Shown piece by piece: positions 18,664-26,885 of a stretch of 64,000 bases of DNA. Every line of letters begins with the position of its first letter. Position 1 is the first letter of the stretch. A program made the translations under genes and the position numbers. Below the pieces are notes generated by a model. That model searched no databases. It was not told the origin of the DNA and was given only the letters and a program-made list of their open reading frames with translations. Origin of the DNA: Clostridium sp. N3C (GTDB lineage: Bacteria; Bacillota; Clostridia; Clostridiales; Clostridiaceae); assembly GCF_900095445.1 (NCBI RefSeq), contig NZ_FMJL01000002.1, forward strand, positions 1-64,000, read 5' to 3'.

Positions 18664-19890
18664 ATGTATGGGAAAAATTTGAAAAAACTAATGTATATTT
18701 TAACTCCTGTAACAGTATTATTGTTAGCTTTTATTTTTTCTATAAAAGATATTCCAGATACCATATTTATTCGTATGAAGGAGGATGTAAAATCCAATTA
18801 TGTCTTCCAAATACATGAAAAAGAAAATATCCCCACCCTTTCTATAGATAATGACAAAGAAGCGAAAAATGAATATAAAATTAATGTAAAATTCCTAGGG
18901 TTATTTCCGGTAAAATCCGTTAATGTAAAAAGAGTACCAGATATTAGTTTATATCCTGGCGGTACCAGTATAGGAGTAAAATTAAACACAAAGGGTGTAT
19001 TAGTAGTTGCACTAAGTGATATAGAAGTGGATAATAAAAAAGTATCCAGTCCTGCAGCACAAAGTGGTATAATGGTAGGTGATAGTATCTTATCTGTAGA
19101 TGGAAAAAACATAAAAAGTGCAGAAATGTTATCAGAAACTATTAATAATTGTGGAGGAAAAGAAATAAAAATAGAATTAGAAAGAAAAGGACACACTTTA
19201 ACAAAATTAGTTAAACCGGTGAAGTCCTCTAAAGAAAATAAGTATAAAGTAGGATTATGGGTTCGAGATTCTACCGCAGGCGTTGGTACATTAACATTCT
19301 ATGATAGTAAAACAGGTAGTTTTGCAGCTTTAGGACATCCAATAACTGATGTGGATACCGGCAGCATATTAAAAGTGGATAAGGGAGAACTAGTTTCTTC
19401 AGCTATAATAAATATTAGAAAAGGAAGCAAAGGAAATCCTGGTGAATTAAAGGGAATATTTATCGATGAAGATAAGAGTATTGGGAAGGTGACAGATAAT
19501 ACTGAGTGTGGTATATTTGGAAAAGCAGATAAAAGTATAATAAAGAATCATAAGGTAAAACCTATGAAAATAGCATTAAGAGATGAAATAAAAGAAGGAG
19601 ATGCTCAAATAATTACAACCTTAGATGAAAGCGGTCCTAAATATTACGATATTAAAATTGAGAAATTATTAAGTCAAGATAAACCCGGTCCTAAAAGTAT
19701 GATTATAAAGGTTACAGATCCAGAACTTTTAGATAAAACTGGTGGCATTGTACAAGGAATGAGTGGTAGTCCTATTATACAAAATAATAAAATAGTTGGA
19801 GCGGTAACGCATGTTTTAATTAATAAGCCAGATATAGGATATGGAATTTATATTGAATGGATGCTAAAGGATTCCAAAATATTGGAATAA
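18664..19890 (+). CDS. spoIVB: SpoIVB peptidase (S55 serine protease)
   Basis: 408 residues. An N-terminal membrane anchor (about 10-24) precedes a PDZ domain (about 125-180, AAQSGIMVGDSILSVDGKNI). The S55 protease domain follows, with His in LGHPITDVDTG and Ser in GMSGSPI. Secreted from the forespore, it cleaves SpoIVFA and so releases pro-sigma-K processing in the mother cell. It lies immediately before spo0A, the order conserved in Bacillus and Clostridium. Ribosome site AAGGAGG is at an ordinary distance. Confidence 0.96.
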   Translation: MYGKNLKKLMYILTPVTVLLLAFIFSIKDIPDTIFIRMKEDVKSNYVFQIHEKENIPTLSIDNDKEAKNEYKINVKFLGLFPVKSVNVKRVPDISLYPGGTSIGVKLNTKGVLVVALSDIEVDNKKVSSPAAQSGIMVGDSILSVDGKNIKSAEMLSETINNCGGKEIKIELERKGHTLTKLVKPVKSSKENKYKVGLWVRDSTAGVGTLTFYDSKTGSFAALGHPITDVDTGSILKVDKGELVSSAIINIRKGSKGNPGELKGIFIDEDKSIGKVTDNTECGIFGKADKSIIKNHKVKPMKIALRDEIKEGDAQIITTLDESGPKYYDIKIEKLLSQDKPGPKSMIIKVTDPELLDKTGGIVQGMSGSPIIQNNKIVGAVTHVLINKPDIGYGIYIEWMLKDSKILE

Positions 19891-19896
19891 ACATGA

Positions 19897-19925
19897 AAGC
19901 TGTCTTGAAAAAGACGGCTTTTTTA
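19897..19925 (+). terminator. Rho-independent terminator after spoIVB
   Basis: A 10-bp stem 19897-19906 with 19911-19920 (one G-T pair), a GAAA tetraloop and T6. It separates spoIVB from the spo0A promoter. Confidence 0.9.
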
Positions 19926-19980
19926 AAAAAATGGTAAAATTAAAAAATGGATAAAATTTACATATTTTTTTCATCAACTA

Positions 19981-20009
19981 GAAGGAATTTTTTTAACTTT
20001 GTCGAATTA
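19981..20009 (+). promoter_or_regulatory. Sigma-H promoter of spo0A with overlapping 0A box
   Basis: GAAGGAATT (19981-19989) fits the sigma-H -35 RnAGGAWWW. GTCGAATTA (20001-20009) fits the -10 RnnGAATWW, with an 11-bp spacer. A perfect 0A box, TGTCGAA (20000-20006), overlaps the -10. The spo0A ATG is 46 nt downstream. In Bacillus the Ps promoter of spo0A is also sigma-H dependent and controlled by Spo0A. Confidence 0.75.
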
Positions 20010-20054
20010 GTAATTTGTTAAGATATGTAATCAAGTTTTGAAAGGAGATTAAAT

Positions 20055-20867
20055 ATGGAAGAATCTAAAATATCAGTTCTTATAGCCGATGATAATAAGG
20101 AATTTTGTAACATTTTAAATGATTATTTAGCAAATCAAAGAGATATCATCGTTACCGGTATAGCAAAAGATGGAATTGAAGCTATTAAGCTAATTTCTGA
20201 ACATAAACCTGACTTAATTGTATTAGACATAATTATGCCTCATTTAGATGGTCTTGAAGTTTTAGAAAGATTAAACGCTATGGATTTAGATCCAAAACCA
20301 AGGATAATTGTATTATCTGCTGTTGGACAAGACAAAATAACTCAAAGAGCTATAACTTTAGGTGCTGATTATTATGTAATTAAGCCCTTTGATATGGATG
20401 TGCTTACAAAGAGAATTAGACAGCTATTCAATAACACTATTTCTAGCGACGAAGTAAAGAGAAGCATTGCAGTGGATGAACCTAGAGAAGTAAAAGTTAC
20501 TCACAAGGAACCTATGGATTTAGAAACTGAAATTACAAATATAATACATGAAATCGGAGTTCCTGCACATATTAAAGGATATATGTATTTAAGAGAAGCT
20601 ATAACCATGGTAGTAAACGACATGGAACTTTTGTCAGCAGTAACAAAAGAGTTATATCCTTCAATTGCTAGAAAGTATAATACGACTGCTAGCAGAGTAG
20701 AAAGAGCTATTAGACATGCTATTGAAGTAGCATGGGGAAGAGGTCAAGTTGAGACTATAAATAAGCTATTTGGCTATACTATTCATAATGATAAGGGTAA
20801 GCCAACAAACTCAGAATTTATAGCTATGGTAGCAGATAAATTAAGACTTAAAAATAAGGTAAGTTAA
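20055..20867 (+). CDS. spo0A: Sporulation master regulator Spo0A
   Basis: 270 residues. The N-terminal receiver has the acidic pair in IADDNKEF, the phospho-accepting Asp in LIVLDIIMP (about residue 57) and the conserved Lys in VIKPFD. After a linker (about 130-155), the C-terminal DNA-binding domain carries the near-invariant recognition region [20 protein letters not shown]. Phosphorylated Spo0A binds TGTCGAA boxes and starts sporulation; one such box is in its own promoter. A monocistronic unit framed by terminators. Confidence 0.98.
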   Translation: MEESKISVLIADDNKEFCNILNDYLANQRDIIVTGIAKDGIEAIKLISEHKPDLIVLDIIMPHLDGLEVLERLNAMDLDPKPRIIVLSAVGQDKITQRAITLGADYYVIKPFDMDVLTKRIRQLFNNTISSDEVKRSIAVDEPREVKVTHKEPMDLETEITNIIHEIGVPAHIKGYMYLREAITMVVNDMELLSAVTKELYPSIARKYNTTASRVERAIRHAIEVAWGRGQVETINKLFGYTIHNDKGKPTNSEFIAMVADKLRLKNKVS

Positions 20868-20886
20868 CATATCAACTATAATTTGA

Positions 20887-20917
20887 GAGGCCTTACTTTT
20901 ATAAGGAGCCTCTTTTA
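20887..20917 (+). terminator. Rho-independent terminator after spo0A
   Basis: GAGGC-CTTA pairs with TAAG-GA-GCCTC (20887-20912) with a 2-nt bulge, followed by TTTT. Confidence 0.8.
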
Positions 20918-21031
20918 AATTATATAGACTGAGTATTGATTTTAATAAAAGTGATAGGCATAAATACTTCCATCGGCAGCTCAGTTGGATTAATAAGTAA
21001 TTTATTAAGCTTTAATAAGGAGGCAGATAAT

Positions 21032-21562
21032 ATGGATTATTCTGAAAAAACCTTAAAAGAAGAAAGGGTATTTAACGGTAAGGTTATAGGTGTGGTTGTA
21101 CAAGACGTAGAGGTCTTTAATGGAAAAGTAGCAAAAAGAGAAATAGTTAGACATCCTGGCGGGGTAGCCGTACTAGCACTAACAGAGTCAAATAAGATAT
21201 TATTTGTGGAGCAATATAGAAAAGCAATAGATAAGCATCTTTTGGAATTGCCAGCAGGAAAATTGGAAAAGGGGGAAGATCCCAAAGCATGTGGTATTAG
21301 AGAATTAGAAGAGGAAACAGGTTATAAGGCGGAAAAGTTCACTTATTTAGGGAAAATAGTAAGTAGTCCTGGTTTCTGTGATGAATATATTTATTTATAT
21401 AAGGCAGAAAAGCTTTATAAAGGTACTATTGGTGGAGATGAAGATGAGTTTATTGATATAAAAGAATTTTCTATAGAAGAAGTTAAAGAAAAAATTAAAA
21501 GTGGTGAAATTATAGACGGAAAAACTTTAGCAGCTCTCTTACACTATTTCTTAGACATATAA
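21032..21562 (+). CDS. nudF: ADP-ribose pyrophosphatase, Nudix family
   Basis: 176 residues from ATG 21032, where AAGGAGG is 9 nt upstream. The frame is open for 32 codons before that, but without a ribosome site. The Nudix box GX5EX7REXXEEXG is complete (about residues 84-106, core RELEEETGY). It hydrolyses ADP-ribose to AMP and ribose-5-phosphate. nudF lies near spoIIM in Bacillus as well. No terminator follows, so transcripts can run into spoIIM. Confidence 0.92.
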   Translation: MDYSEKTLKEERVFNGKVIGVVVQDVEVFNGKVAKREIVRHPGGVAVLALTESNKILFVEQYRKAIDKHLLELPAGKLEKGEDPKACGIRELEEETGYKAEKFTYLGKIVSSPGFCDEYIYLYKAEKLYKGTIGGDEDEFIDIKEFSIEEVKEKIKSGEIIDGKTLAALLHYFLDI

Positions 21563-21571
21563 TTATCATAG

Positions 21572-21600
21572 GAATATATTCTCCTAAGGTGTCATAAATA
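21572..21600 (+). promoter_or_regulatory. Possible sigma-E promoter of spoIIM
   Basis: GAATATA (21572-21578), a 14-bp spacer and CATAAATA (21593-21600) resemble the sigma-E consensus KMATATT-N14-CATACAMT with mismatches. spoIIM is a sigma-E gene in Bacillus. Confidence 0.35.
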
Positions 21601-21647
21601 TTAAGTGAGATTATTCACCTAGTGTATAAAAAGATACACCTTAAGGA
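21582..21647 (+). repeat. Inverted repeat that can mask the spoIIM Shine-Dalgarno
   Basis: The arm 21582-21592 (TCCTAAGGTGT) pairs with 21636-21647 (ACACCTTAAGGA, one bulged A) over 11 bp. The right arm includes the first half of the spoIIM Shine-Dalgarno AAGGAGG (21643-21649). A small inner hairpin (GTGA with TCAC) lies between the arms. Confidence 0.55.
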
Positions 21648-21657
21648 GGAAAAAGTA

Positions 21658-22305
21658 ATGAGAAAAATAAAAGCAAATACGAATGTGACAAGACATTTTC
21701 AAGAAAGTATGTGGCTCTATGTAATTACACTAATCTGTCTTTTTACAGGAATTGTTTTAGGAATTTACACCGTAAGATATATGGGAGACATGGAACGGCA
21801 GGATTTGATTAACTATTTCCTTAGTTTTAAAAATAATTTGAATTCAATAAAAGTAGATAGCAAGGCTGTTTTGCTTCAAACAATTAAAAGTAATTTACCA
21901 ATTATAATAGGGTTGTGGATCTTAGGTCTTACTATTATAGGAATACCTGCAATATTGATTATTGATATCATAAAAGGATTTTCACTAGGATTTTCTCTTA
22001 CAACTATATTTTATGGTTTAAGCTATAAGGGAATATGGTTTACAATGCTAGGAATACTTCCTCAAAACATAATTTATGTGCCTTGTATAATAGTTTCCTC
22101 AGTGCTAGCCATGAAGCTTTCTTTGTTTAAGTTAAAAGATAGAGTAAATAAGCAAATGAACTATAATAAAAGTTATTTCTTTGATTATTCTATAACCTTT
22201 CTAATAATAACCCTTATTATGATTTTAGGGTTTATATACGAAGCCTATATTACACCTAAAGCTTTGCAGAGCATAGCAATGTTATCAGGGAGTGTTTATG
22301 CTTAA
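21658..22305 (+). CDS. spoIIM: Stage II sporulation protein M
   Basis: 215 residues from ATG 21658 (AAGGAGG 8 nt upstream). Five or six membrane spans. SpoIIM scaffolds the SpoIID/SpoIIP peptidoglycan hydrolases during engulfment. The family core is present: the first span at about residues 18-38, then conserved IKGFSLGFSLTTIFYGLSYKG. The stop overlaps the start of the next small gene. Upstream RNA structure may control translation (see repeat entry). Confidence 0.93.
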   Translation: MRKIKANTNVTRHFQESMWLYVITLICLFTGIVLGIYTVRYMGDMERQDLINYFLSFKNNLNSIKVDSKAVLLQTIKSNLPIIIGLWILGLTIIGIPAILIIDIIKGFSLGFSLTTIFYGLSYKGIWFTMLGILPQNIIYVPCIIVSSVLAMKLSLFKLKDRVNKQMNYNKSYFFDYSITFLIITLIMILGFIYEAYITPKALQSIAMLSGSVYA

Positions 22306-22529
22306 TGATAAAAAAAGATATAGTTGGCTTCATAATTATATATATAAAGTGTTTACTTGCTTTGATTTTGTTAGGTTATTTATTGCCTAAATTTTTTGAT
22401 TATCTCTTGTTTTATTTTTTTAAAAGAAATGTTATTTATAAGAATAGTATATTTGTAGTTGATATACATAATAATATTAATATATTTCAATATTATTACA
22501 ACGCATTTAGGACTTATATAACTTATTAG
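22305..22529 (+). CDS. Small membrane protein of unknown function
   Basis: 74 residues. The ATG overlaps the spoIIM stop (TAATGA), with no separate ribosome site, so its translation should depend on spoIIM. One strong hydrophobic segment (about 9-35) is followed by an Asn/Tyr-rich tail. I do not recognise the family. Coupling to spoIIM suggests, but does not show, a role in engulfment or the septal membrane. Codon use is as AT-rich as its neighbours. Confidence 0.6.
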   Translation: MIKKDIVGFIIIYIKCLLALILLGYLLPKFFDYLLFYFFKRNVIYKNSIFVVDIHNNINIFQYYYNAFRTYITY

Positions 22530-22598
22530 AATTGAGAACAATAAATTAATTTTATATAATAAAGTGAGAAACTATAGAATAAGTTGGTAGGTGTATTT

Positions 22599-23480
22599 AT
22601 GAATGAGCTCATTAATAAATATTTAACGTACATAAGTGAAGATAAACGCTTAAGTTCAAATACAATAGATGCATATAGGCGAGATATAAGTAGATTTGAT
22701 AAGTTCTTGCAGTACAATAATGTTACTTTTGAAGAAGTAAATAAAATAACTATTATGAATTATATAGATAATTTAAGTCAAAAGGGTAAGAAGCAATCCT
22801 CTATTGCTAGAAATGTAATATGTTTAAGAAATTTTTATAAGTTTTTGCTTAAAAAGGGATACATAGATCATACTCCTGTAATAGACTATGAAATTCCAAA
22901 ATATAAAAGAAACACACCGGAAATATTAACTATAGATGAGGTTAATAGATTGCTATCTATGCCAGATACTAACACTGTTAAAGGTATAAGAGATAAGGCT
23001 ATGTTGGAGATGATGTATGCTACTGGAATAAAAGTAACTGAAATGTTAAATTTAACTGAAAGTGATATAGATTTAAGATATAAATATTTAAAATGTAAAG
23101 GTACAAAGGGTATGGAAAGAATTATACCTTTAGGAAGCTATTGTGTTGAATGCATGGACAAGTATCTTAAGGTAAGAGAAGAGCTCAATGTAGATGGATT
23201 AGATTATCTTTTCTTAAATAATAGAGGCGGAAGAATGACAAGGCAAGGCTTCTGGAAGATAATTAAGTATTATGGGAATAAGGCTAATATTAATAAAGAA
23301 ATAAATTTGTATACCTTAAGACATTCTATAGCAGTTCACTTAATAGAAAATGGTGCAGATATGAGATCTTTAAAGGAACTATTAGGATATAAAGATATAT
23401 CTGCCGTTCAAATGTATGTAGAGGTAATAGAAAAAAGAAAGTTAATGGAAGTTTATAAAAATACTCATCCTAGAGCATAA
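22599..23480 (+). CDS. xerD: XerD-like tyrosine recombinase with altered catalytic residues
   Basis: 293 residues from ATG 22599 (GGTAGGTG 6 nt upstream). SAM-like N-terminal core-binding domain (about 1-85) and C-terminal catalytic domain. The position after spoIIM and before dacF matches ripX/xerD of Bacillus. The nucleophile Tyr273 and box-II Arg241 are present. However, the usual box-I Arg is Lys145 (ATGIKVTEML), the His of HxLR is Tyr238 (YTLRHS), and the third His is Tyr264 (LLGYKD). Activity is doubtful; it may be a DNA-binding or structural remnant. Confidence 0.85.
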   Translation: MNELINKYLTYISEDKRLSSNTIDAYRRDISRFDKFLQYNNVTFEEVNKITIMNYIDNLSQKGKKQSSIARNVICLRNFYKFLLKKGYIDHTPVIDYEIPKYKRNTPEILTIDEVNRLLSMPDTNTVKGIRDKAMLEMMYATGIKVTEMLNLTESDIDLRYKYLKCKGTKGMERIIPLGSYCVECMDKYLKVREELNVDGLDYLFLNNRGGRMTRQGFWKIIKYYGNKANINKEINLYTLRHSIAVHLIENGADMRSLKELLGYKDISAVQMYVEVIEKRKLMEVYKNTHPRA

Positions 23481-23508
23481 AAGCAGCTTGGGCTGCTTTT
23501 ATTTTTTT
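23479..23508 (+). terminator. Rho-independent terminator overlapping the xerD stop
   Basis: Stem 23479-23487 with 23492-23500 (AAAAGCAGC/GCTGCTTTT), TTGG loop, then TATTTTTTT. Confidence 0.93.
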
Positions 23509-23559
23509 GTGATAATATAAGGCTTATTGGAAAAAATAAAGGTGAGAGGAGGATTAGAA

Positions 23560-24729
23560 ATGAAGAAAAAATTTATTAATATTGTTATGTTCTGTTTAAT
23601 AATTACTTTATTTATAAGTTCTTTTGGTATAAGGGTAAAGGCGGAAGGGGAAGGAATAAAAGTTGAAGCAAAATCCGCAGTATTAGTAGAACCAAACAGT
23701 GGTAAGATTTTATATGAATATAATTCCCATGAAAAATTTGCACCAGCTTCCGTTACTAAGATTATGACTATGCTACTGGCAATGGAAGCTATTGATAGTG
23801 GAAAAATAAAGATGAGTGATAAAGTAACGGTAAGCGAGAATGCAAAAAAAATGGGTGGAAGCACCATGCTCCTTGATACAGGAGAAGTTAGAACAGTGGA
23901 AGAGCTGTTAAAGGGAATAGCAATAGCTTCCGGTAATGATGCGGCAGTAGCTATGGCAGAGTATTTAGGTGGAAGTGAAGAGGCCTTTGTAAATATGATG
24001 AATGATAAAGCAAAAGCTCTTGGGATGAAGGATACATCCTTCAAAAACTGTACTGGTTTACCAGAAGAAAATCATTATAGCTCCGCATATGATATATATT
24101 TAATGTCTAGAGAGCTATTAAAACACCCAGCTATATTAAAGTACACTGGAACTTATATGGAAACCATAAGTGAAGGTAGAAAAACTCCAATAGAATTAGT
24201 TAATCATAATAAATTGGTAAGATTCTTTAAAGGCTGTGATGGTTTGAAAACAGGCTTTACTAATGAAGCTAAATACTGTATTTCAGCCACTGCCACAAGA
24301 GACGGAGTTAGAATGTTAGCTGTAATTATGGGAGCTCCTACTTATAAAATTCGAAATAGAGATGCTAGTATGTTGCTTAACTATGGTTTCTCAAAATTTG
24401 AAAGTAAGCAGATTGTAAAGAAAGATGAAGAATTAGAAAAGGTTCCTTTAAATAAAAGTGGAGACAAGTTCTTTATAGTAAAGGCTTCAGAGGATTTAAC
24501 TATTACACTTGAAAAAGGTAGTGCTAACAATATAAGTAAGAAGGTGACGATTGATAACAATAAAAAAGAGTATAAAAAGGGAGAAATAATAGGATATTGT
24601 GAATATTACAACAATGGAGAACTTATAGGTAAAATTAAGGTTTATTGTGATAGAGATGCTAAAAAGTCTTCGGGATTTTTTGAAAATTTGGAATTTAATT
24701 TTAAAAATCTATTTAAACATTCCATATAA
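23560..24729 (+). CDS. dacF: D-alanyl-D-alanine carboxypeptidase (DacF type)
   Basis: 389 residues from ATG 23560 (GAGGAGG about 8 nt upstream). Signal peptide (residues 1 to about 27, ending VKA-E). Penicillin-binding S11 domain with the active-site SVTK, SGN and KTG motifs, then a beta-rich C-terminal domain and a hydrophobic tail likely to anchor it. It trims D-Ala from peptidoglycan stem peptides. In Bacillus dacF leads into spoIIA-sigF. Here scpA follows instead. Confidence 0.9.
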   Translation: MKKKFINIVMFCLIITLFISSFGIRVKAEGEGIKVEAKSAVLVEPNSGKILYEYNSHEKFAPASVTKIMTMLLAMEAIDSGKIKMSDKVTVSENAKKMGGSTMLLDTGEVRTVEELLKGIAIASGNDAAVAMAEYLGGSEEAFVNMMNDKAKALGMKDTSFKNCTGLPEENHYSSAYDIYLMSRELLKHPAILKYTGTYMETISEGRKTPIELVNHNKLVRFFKGCDGLKTGFTNEAKYCISATATRDGVRMLAVIMGAPTYKIRNRDASMLLNYGFSKFESKQIVKKDEELEKVPLNKSGDKFFIVKASEDLTITLEKGSANNISKKVTIDNNKKEYKKGEIIGYCEYYNNGELIGKIKVYCDRDAKKSSGFFENLEFNFKNLFKHSI

Positions 24730-24750
24730 TATAGCTTAGAATATACTAAA

Positions 24751-24832
24751 AGCAAAAACTTCACCTTTGTAAAGTACCTAAAAAATGATAATATTAATAG
24801 GTACTTTATATGGCGAAGTTTTTGCTTTCTTG
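24751..24832 (+). repeat. Long imperfect inverted repeat after dacF
   Basis: Outer arms AGCAAAAACTTC (24751-24762) and GAAGTTTTTGCT (24815-24826) pair over 12 bp. Inner arms AAAGTACCTA (24771-24780) and TAGGTACTTT (24798-24807) pair over 10 bp. The tail is TTTCTTG. It may be the dacF terminator, although the stem is AT-rich and the T tail short. Confidence 0.55.
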
Positions 24833-24930
24833 TTTAACTATAGTAATTATATGGTTTTAATGATATATTATTAATATGATTGAATAAATTTTATGCTTTC
24901 TGTTACAATATCAAAGGGGGTGACAGCACT

Positions 24931-25686
24931 GTGGAATATAACATAAAAATTTCTGATTTAAACTTTGAAGGTCCTTTCGATTTACTTCTTCACCTTATAA
25001 AGAAAAACGAAATGGATATCTACGATATAAAAATTTACGATATAACCAATGAATATTTGAACTATTTAAACCAAATGAAAGAAGTAGATTTAGAGATAAC
25101 CTCTGAATTTATAGTTATGGCATCTACCTTATTGGAGATAAAATCTAAAATGCTGTTACCTAGAACTAATGACAAGGAAGAAGAAGAAGGAGACCCACGA
25201 GCACAGTTAGTGGAGAAATTGTTGGAGTATAAAAGGTTTAAAGCTGTAGCAGCTTATTTTAAGGAAAGAATAGGGGATACGGGCTATTTATTTAGTAAGA
25301 AGCCAGAAATAATTGACGATAAGGCTATAAATAAAAATGATGAAGACATTTTTAAGAATATAACAATGTTAGATCTATACAATTTATACAATGATTTAAT
25401 AAATAGATATAGGAATAAAAAGAACCAAAATAATACCTTACCAGATCATATACCTGTAGATAAATATAAGATTGAAGATAAGATGGTTGAGTTAAAAGCT
25501 AAAATTCAAAGTGGATATAAGTATAAGTTTACAGAGCTAATACAGCTTTGTGAAAGCAAGATAGAAGTAGTAGTTTCATTTTTAGCTTTGCTGGAACTAA
25601 TAAGAGTAAAGAATGTTAAAGTGTATCAGGAAGCTAATTTCAAGGAAATTTATATTGAAAGGGTGGAAACTAATGAGGAAAGATGA
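24931..25686 (+). CDS. scpA: Segregation and condensation protein A
   Basis: About 251 residues from GTG 24931, where AGGGGGTGA is 8 nt upstream. ScpA is the kleisin that bridges SMC heads in the chromosome-condensing complex. The N-terminal pattern FEGPFDLLLHLIKKNEMDI is diagnostic. The C-terminal winged helix ends in VSFLALLELIRVKNV. Its 3' end overlaps scpB by 14 nt. Confidence 0.96.
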   Translation: MEYNIKISDLNFEGPFDLLLHLIKKNEMDIYDIKIYDITNEYLNYLNQMKEVDLEITSEFIVMASTLLEIKSKMLLPRTNDKEEEEGDPRAQLVEKLLEYKRFKAVAAYFKERIGDTGYLFSKKPEIIDDKAINKNDEDIFKNITMLDLYNLYNDLINRYRNKKNQNNTLPDHIPVDKYKIEDKMVELKAKIQSGYKYKFTELIQLCESKIEVVVSFLALLELIRVKNVKVYQEANFKEIYIERVETNEER

Positions 25687-26299
25687 AATCCTACAGACTG
25701 AGATGAAAGAAATTTCTAATAAAGATAAGTACTTTTCCATTATAGAATCCCTTCTATTTGTAAGTGGAGAACCTATGAAATTAAAGCAAATTGCAGAGAT
25801 TATAGAATGTAGTGTAGCATATACAAAAAAGATTTTAAAAGAGATGATGTTTAATTATGAAGAGAGCAATAGAGGCATTAAATTAGTAAACATGAATGAT
25901 GAGTATCAATTAGTAACCAAGGCAGATAATAGTGAATACGTATTAAAAATATTAAAAAATAGCCATAGACAAGCTCTTTCTCAAGCATCCTTAGAAACCT
26001 TAGCTATAATTGCCTATAAACAACCTATTACAAGAGTAGAAATAGACGAGATAAGAGGGGTAAAAAGCGAAAGTGCAATAAATAGGTTGTTGGAGAAAAA
26101 TCTTATAAAGGAGGCAGGAAGATTAGATGCTCCAGGAAGACCTGCTTTATTTGCTACTACAGACGAGTTTTTAAAACATTTTAATCTCCAAAATATAAAA
26201 GAATTGCCCTCTATAGAAAGCATAATTGACGAATATTTAGATGAGGATGATACCGGTAATAATAAAGATGAAGTAGCAGCAGAAAATGAATCTTTATAA
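25673..26299 (+). CDS. scpB: Segregation and condensation protein B
   Basis: 208 residues from ATG 25673, inside the end of scpA. Two winged helices. The family core LSQASLETLAIIAYKQPIT and EIRGVKSESAINRLLEKNLI is plain. It dimerises and binds ScpA within the SMC complex. The tail is acidic. Confidence 0.96.
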   Translation: MRKDEILQTEMKEISNKDKYFSIIESLLFVSGEPMKLKQIAEIIECSVAYTKKILKEMMFNYEESNRGIKLVNMNDEYQLVTKADNSEYVLKILKNSHRQALSQASLETLAIIAYKQPITRVEIDEIRGVKSESAINRLLEKNLIKEAGRLDAPGRPALFATTDEFLKHFNLQNIKELPSIESIIDEYLDEDDTGNNKDEVAAENESL

Positions 26300-26340
26300 A
26301 CCATAGCATTGAACTTTCTAATTTTATAATTATGAATTTT

Positions 26341-26380
26341 AAGCTTCTTCTTAAAATCACTAAGAAGAAGCTTATTCTTT
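26341..26380 (+). terminator. Terminator after scpB
   Basis: A perfect 13-bp stem 26341-26353 with 26361-26373 and a 7-nt loop. The T-rich tail (ATTCTTT) is weak. Confidence 0.75.
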
Positions 26381-26444
26381 ATACTTGTATCATGAAGTAA
26401 ACTTAATAGGCTAGTGTAATAACGTTAGTAATCTAGAAAACTTT

Positions 26445-26885
26445 TTATATACTATCGGATGTGGTATTGTAATTTTCTCCCTTTACCTTATCTTTATTGT
26501 TGTCATCTTTTTTATTTTTATTATTTCCTTTTATTATATCAAGAATTTGAGGAACTGAATCAATTAGTCTGTCACAAGTGTTTTCGTGATCTACAGATAG
26601 CAGTCTTACAGAATCACCTTTTATTACAAGAAAAGCAACAGGTCTAAGGGATACACCAGCTCCGCTAGCACCTCCAAAGGGTAATTTTTCATTTCCTTCA
26701 AATTCTTTTTTTTGATTAAATTCGCTACCGCCAGAAGCAAAGCCAAAGGTAACCTTTGATATAGGTAAAATAACTGTACCGTCCTTTGTTTCAATGGCTT
26801 CTCCAACGATAGTATTAACATCGATCATATCTCTAAAGTTTTCTAAGGTGCTTTCCATTAAGCCTTCAATAGGATGATTATTCAT
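26445..26885 (-). CDS. ytfJ: Sporulation protein YtfJ (GerW family)
   Basis: 146 residues. The family core HPIEGLMESTLENFRDMIDV is at the very N-terminus, so the ATG at 26885 is secure. VSLRPVAFLVI-type beta segments follow, and the tail is Lys/Asp/Asn-rich. GerW/YtfJ is made in the forespore and is needed for proper germination in Bacillus. It follows the DUF2953 gene by 33 nt. The only Shine-Dalgarno is 26 nt from the ATG, with a hairpin between. Confidence 0.93.
   Translation of the reverse strand: MNNHPIEGLMESTLENFRDMIDVNTIVGEAIETKDGTVILPISKVTFGFASGGSEFNQKKEFEGNEKLPFGGASGAGVSLRPVAFLVIKGDSVRLLSVDHENTCDRLIDSVPQILDIIKGNNKNKKDDNNKDKVKGENYNTTSDSI

Noticed and set aside
20936-21031. In-frame N-terminal extension of nudF
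   Set aside because: No ribosome site. The sequence has no family similarity, and a good Shine-Dalgarno sits before ATG 21032.
23499-24044. 181-codon reverse-strand open frame across dacF
   Set aside because: It is antisense to a well-supported carboxypeptidase with all active-site motifs. It has no ribosome site and its translation is low complexity.
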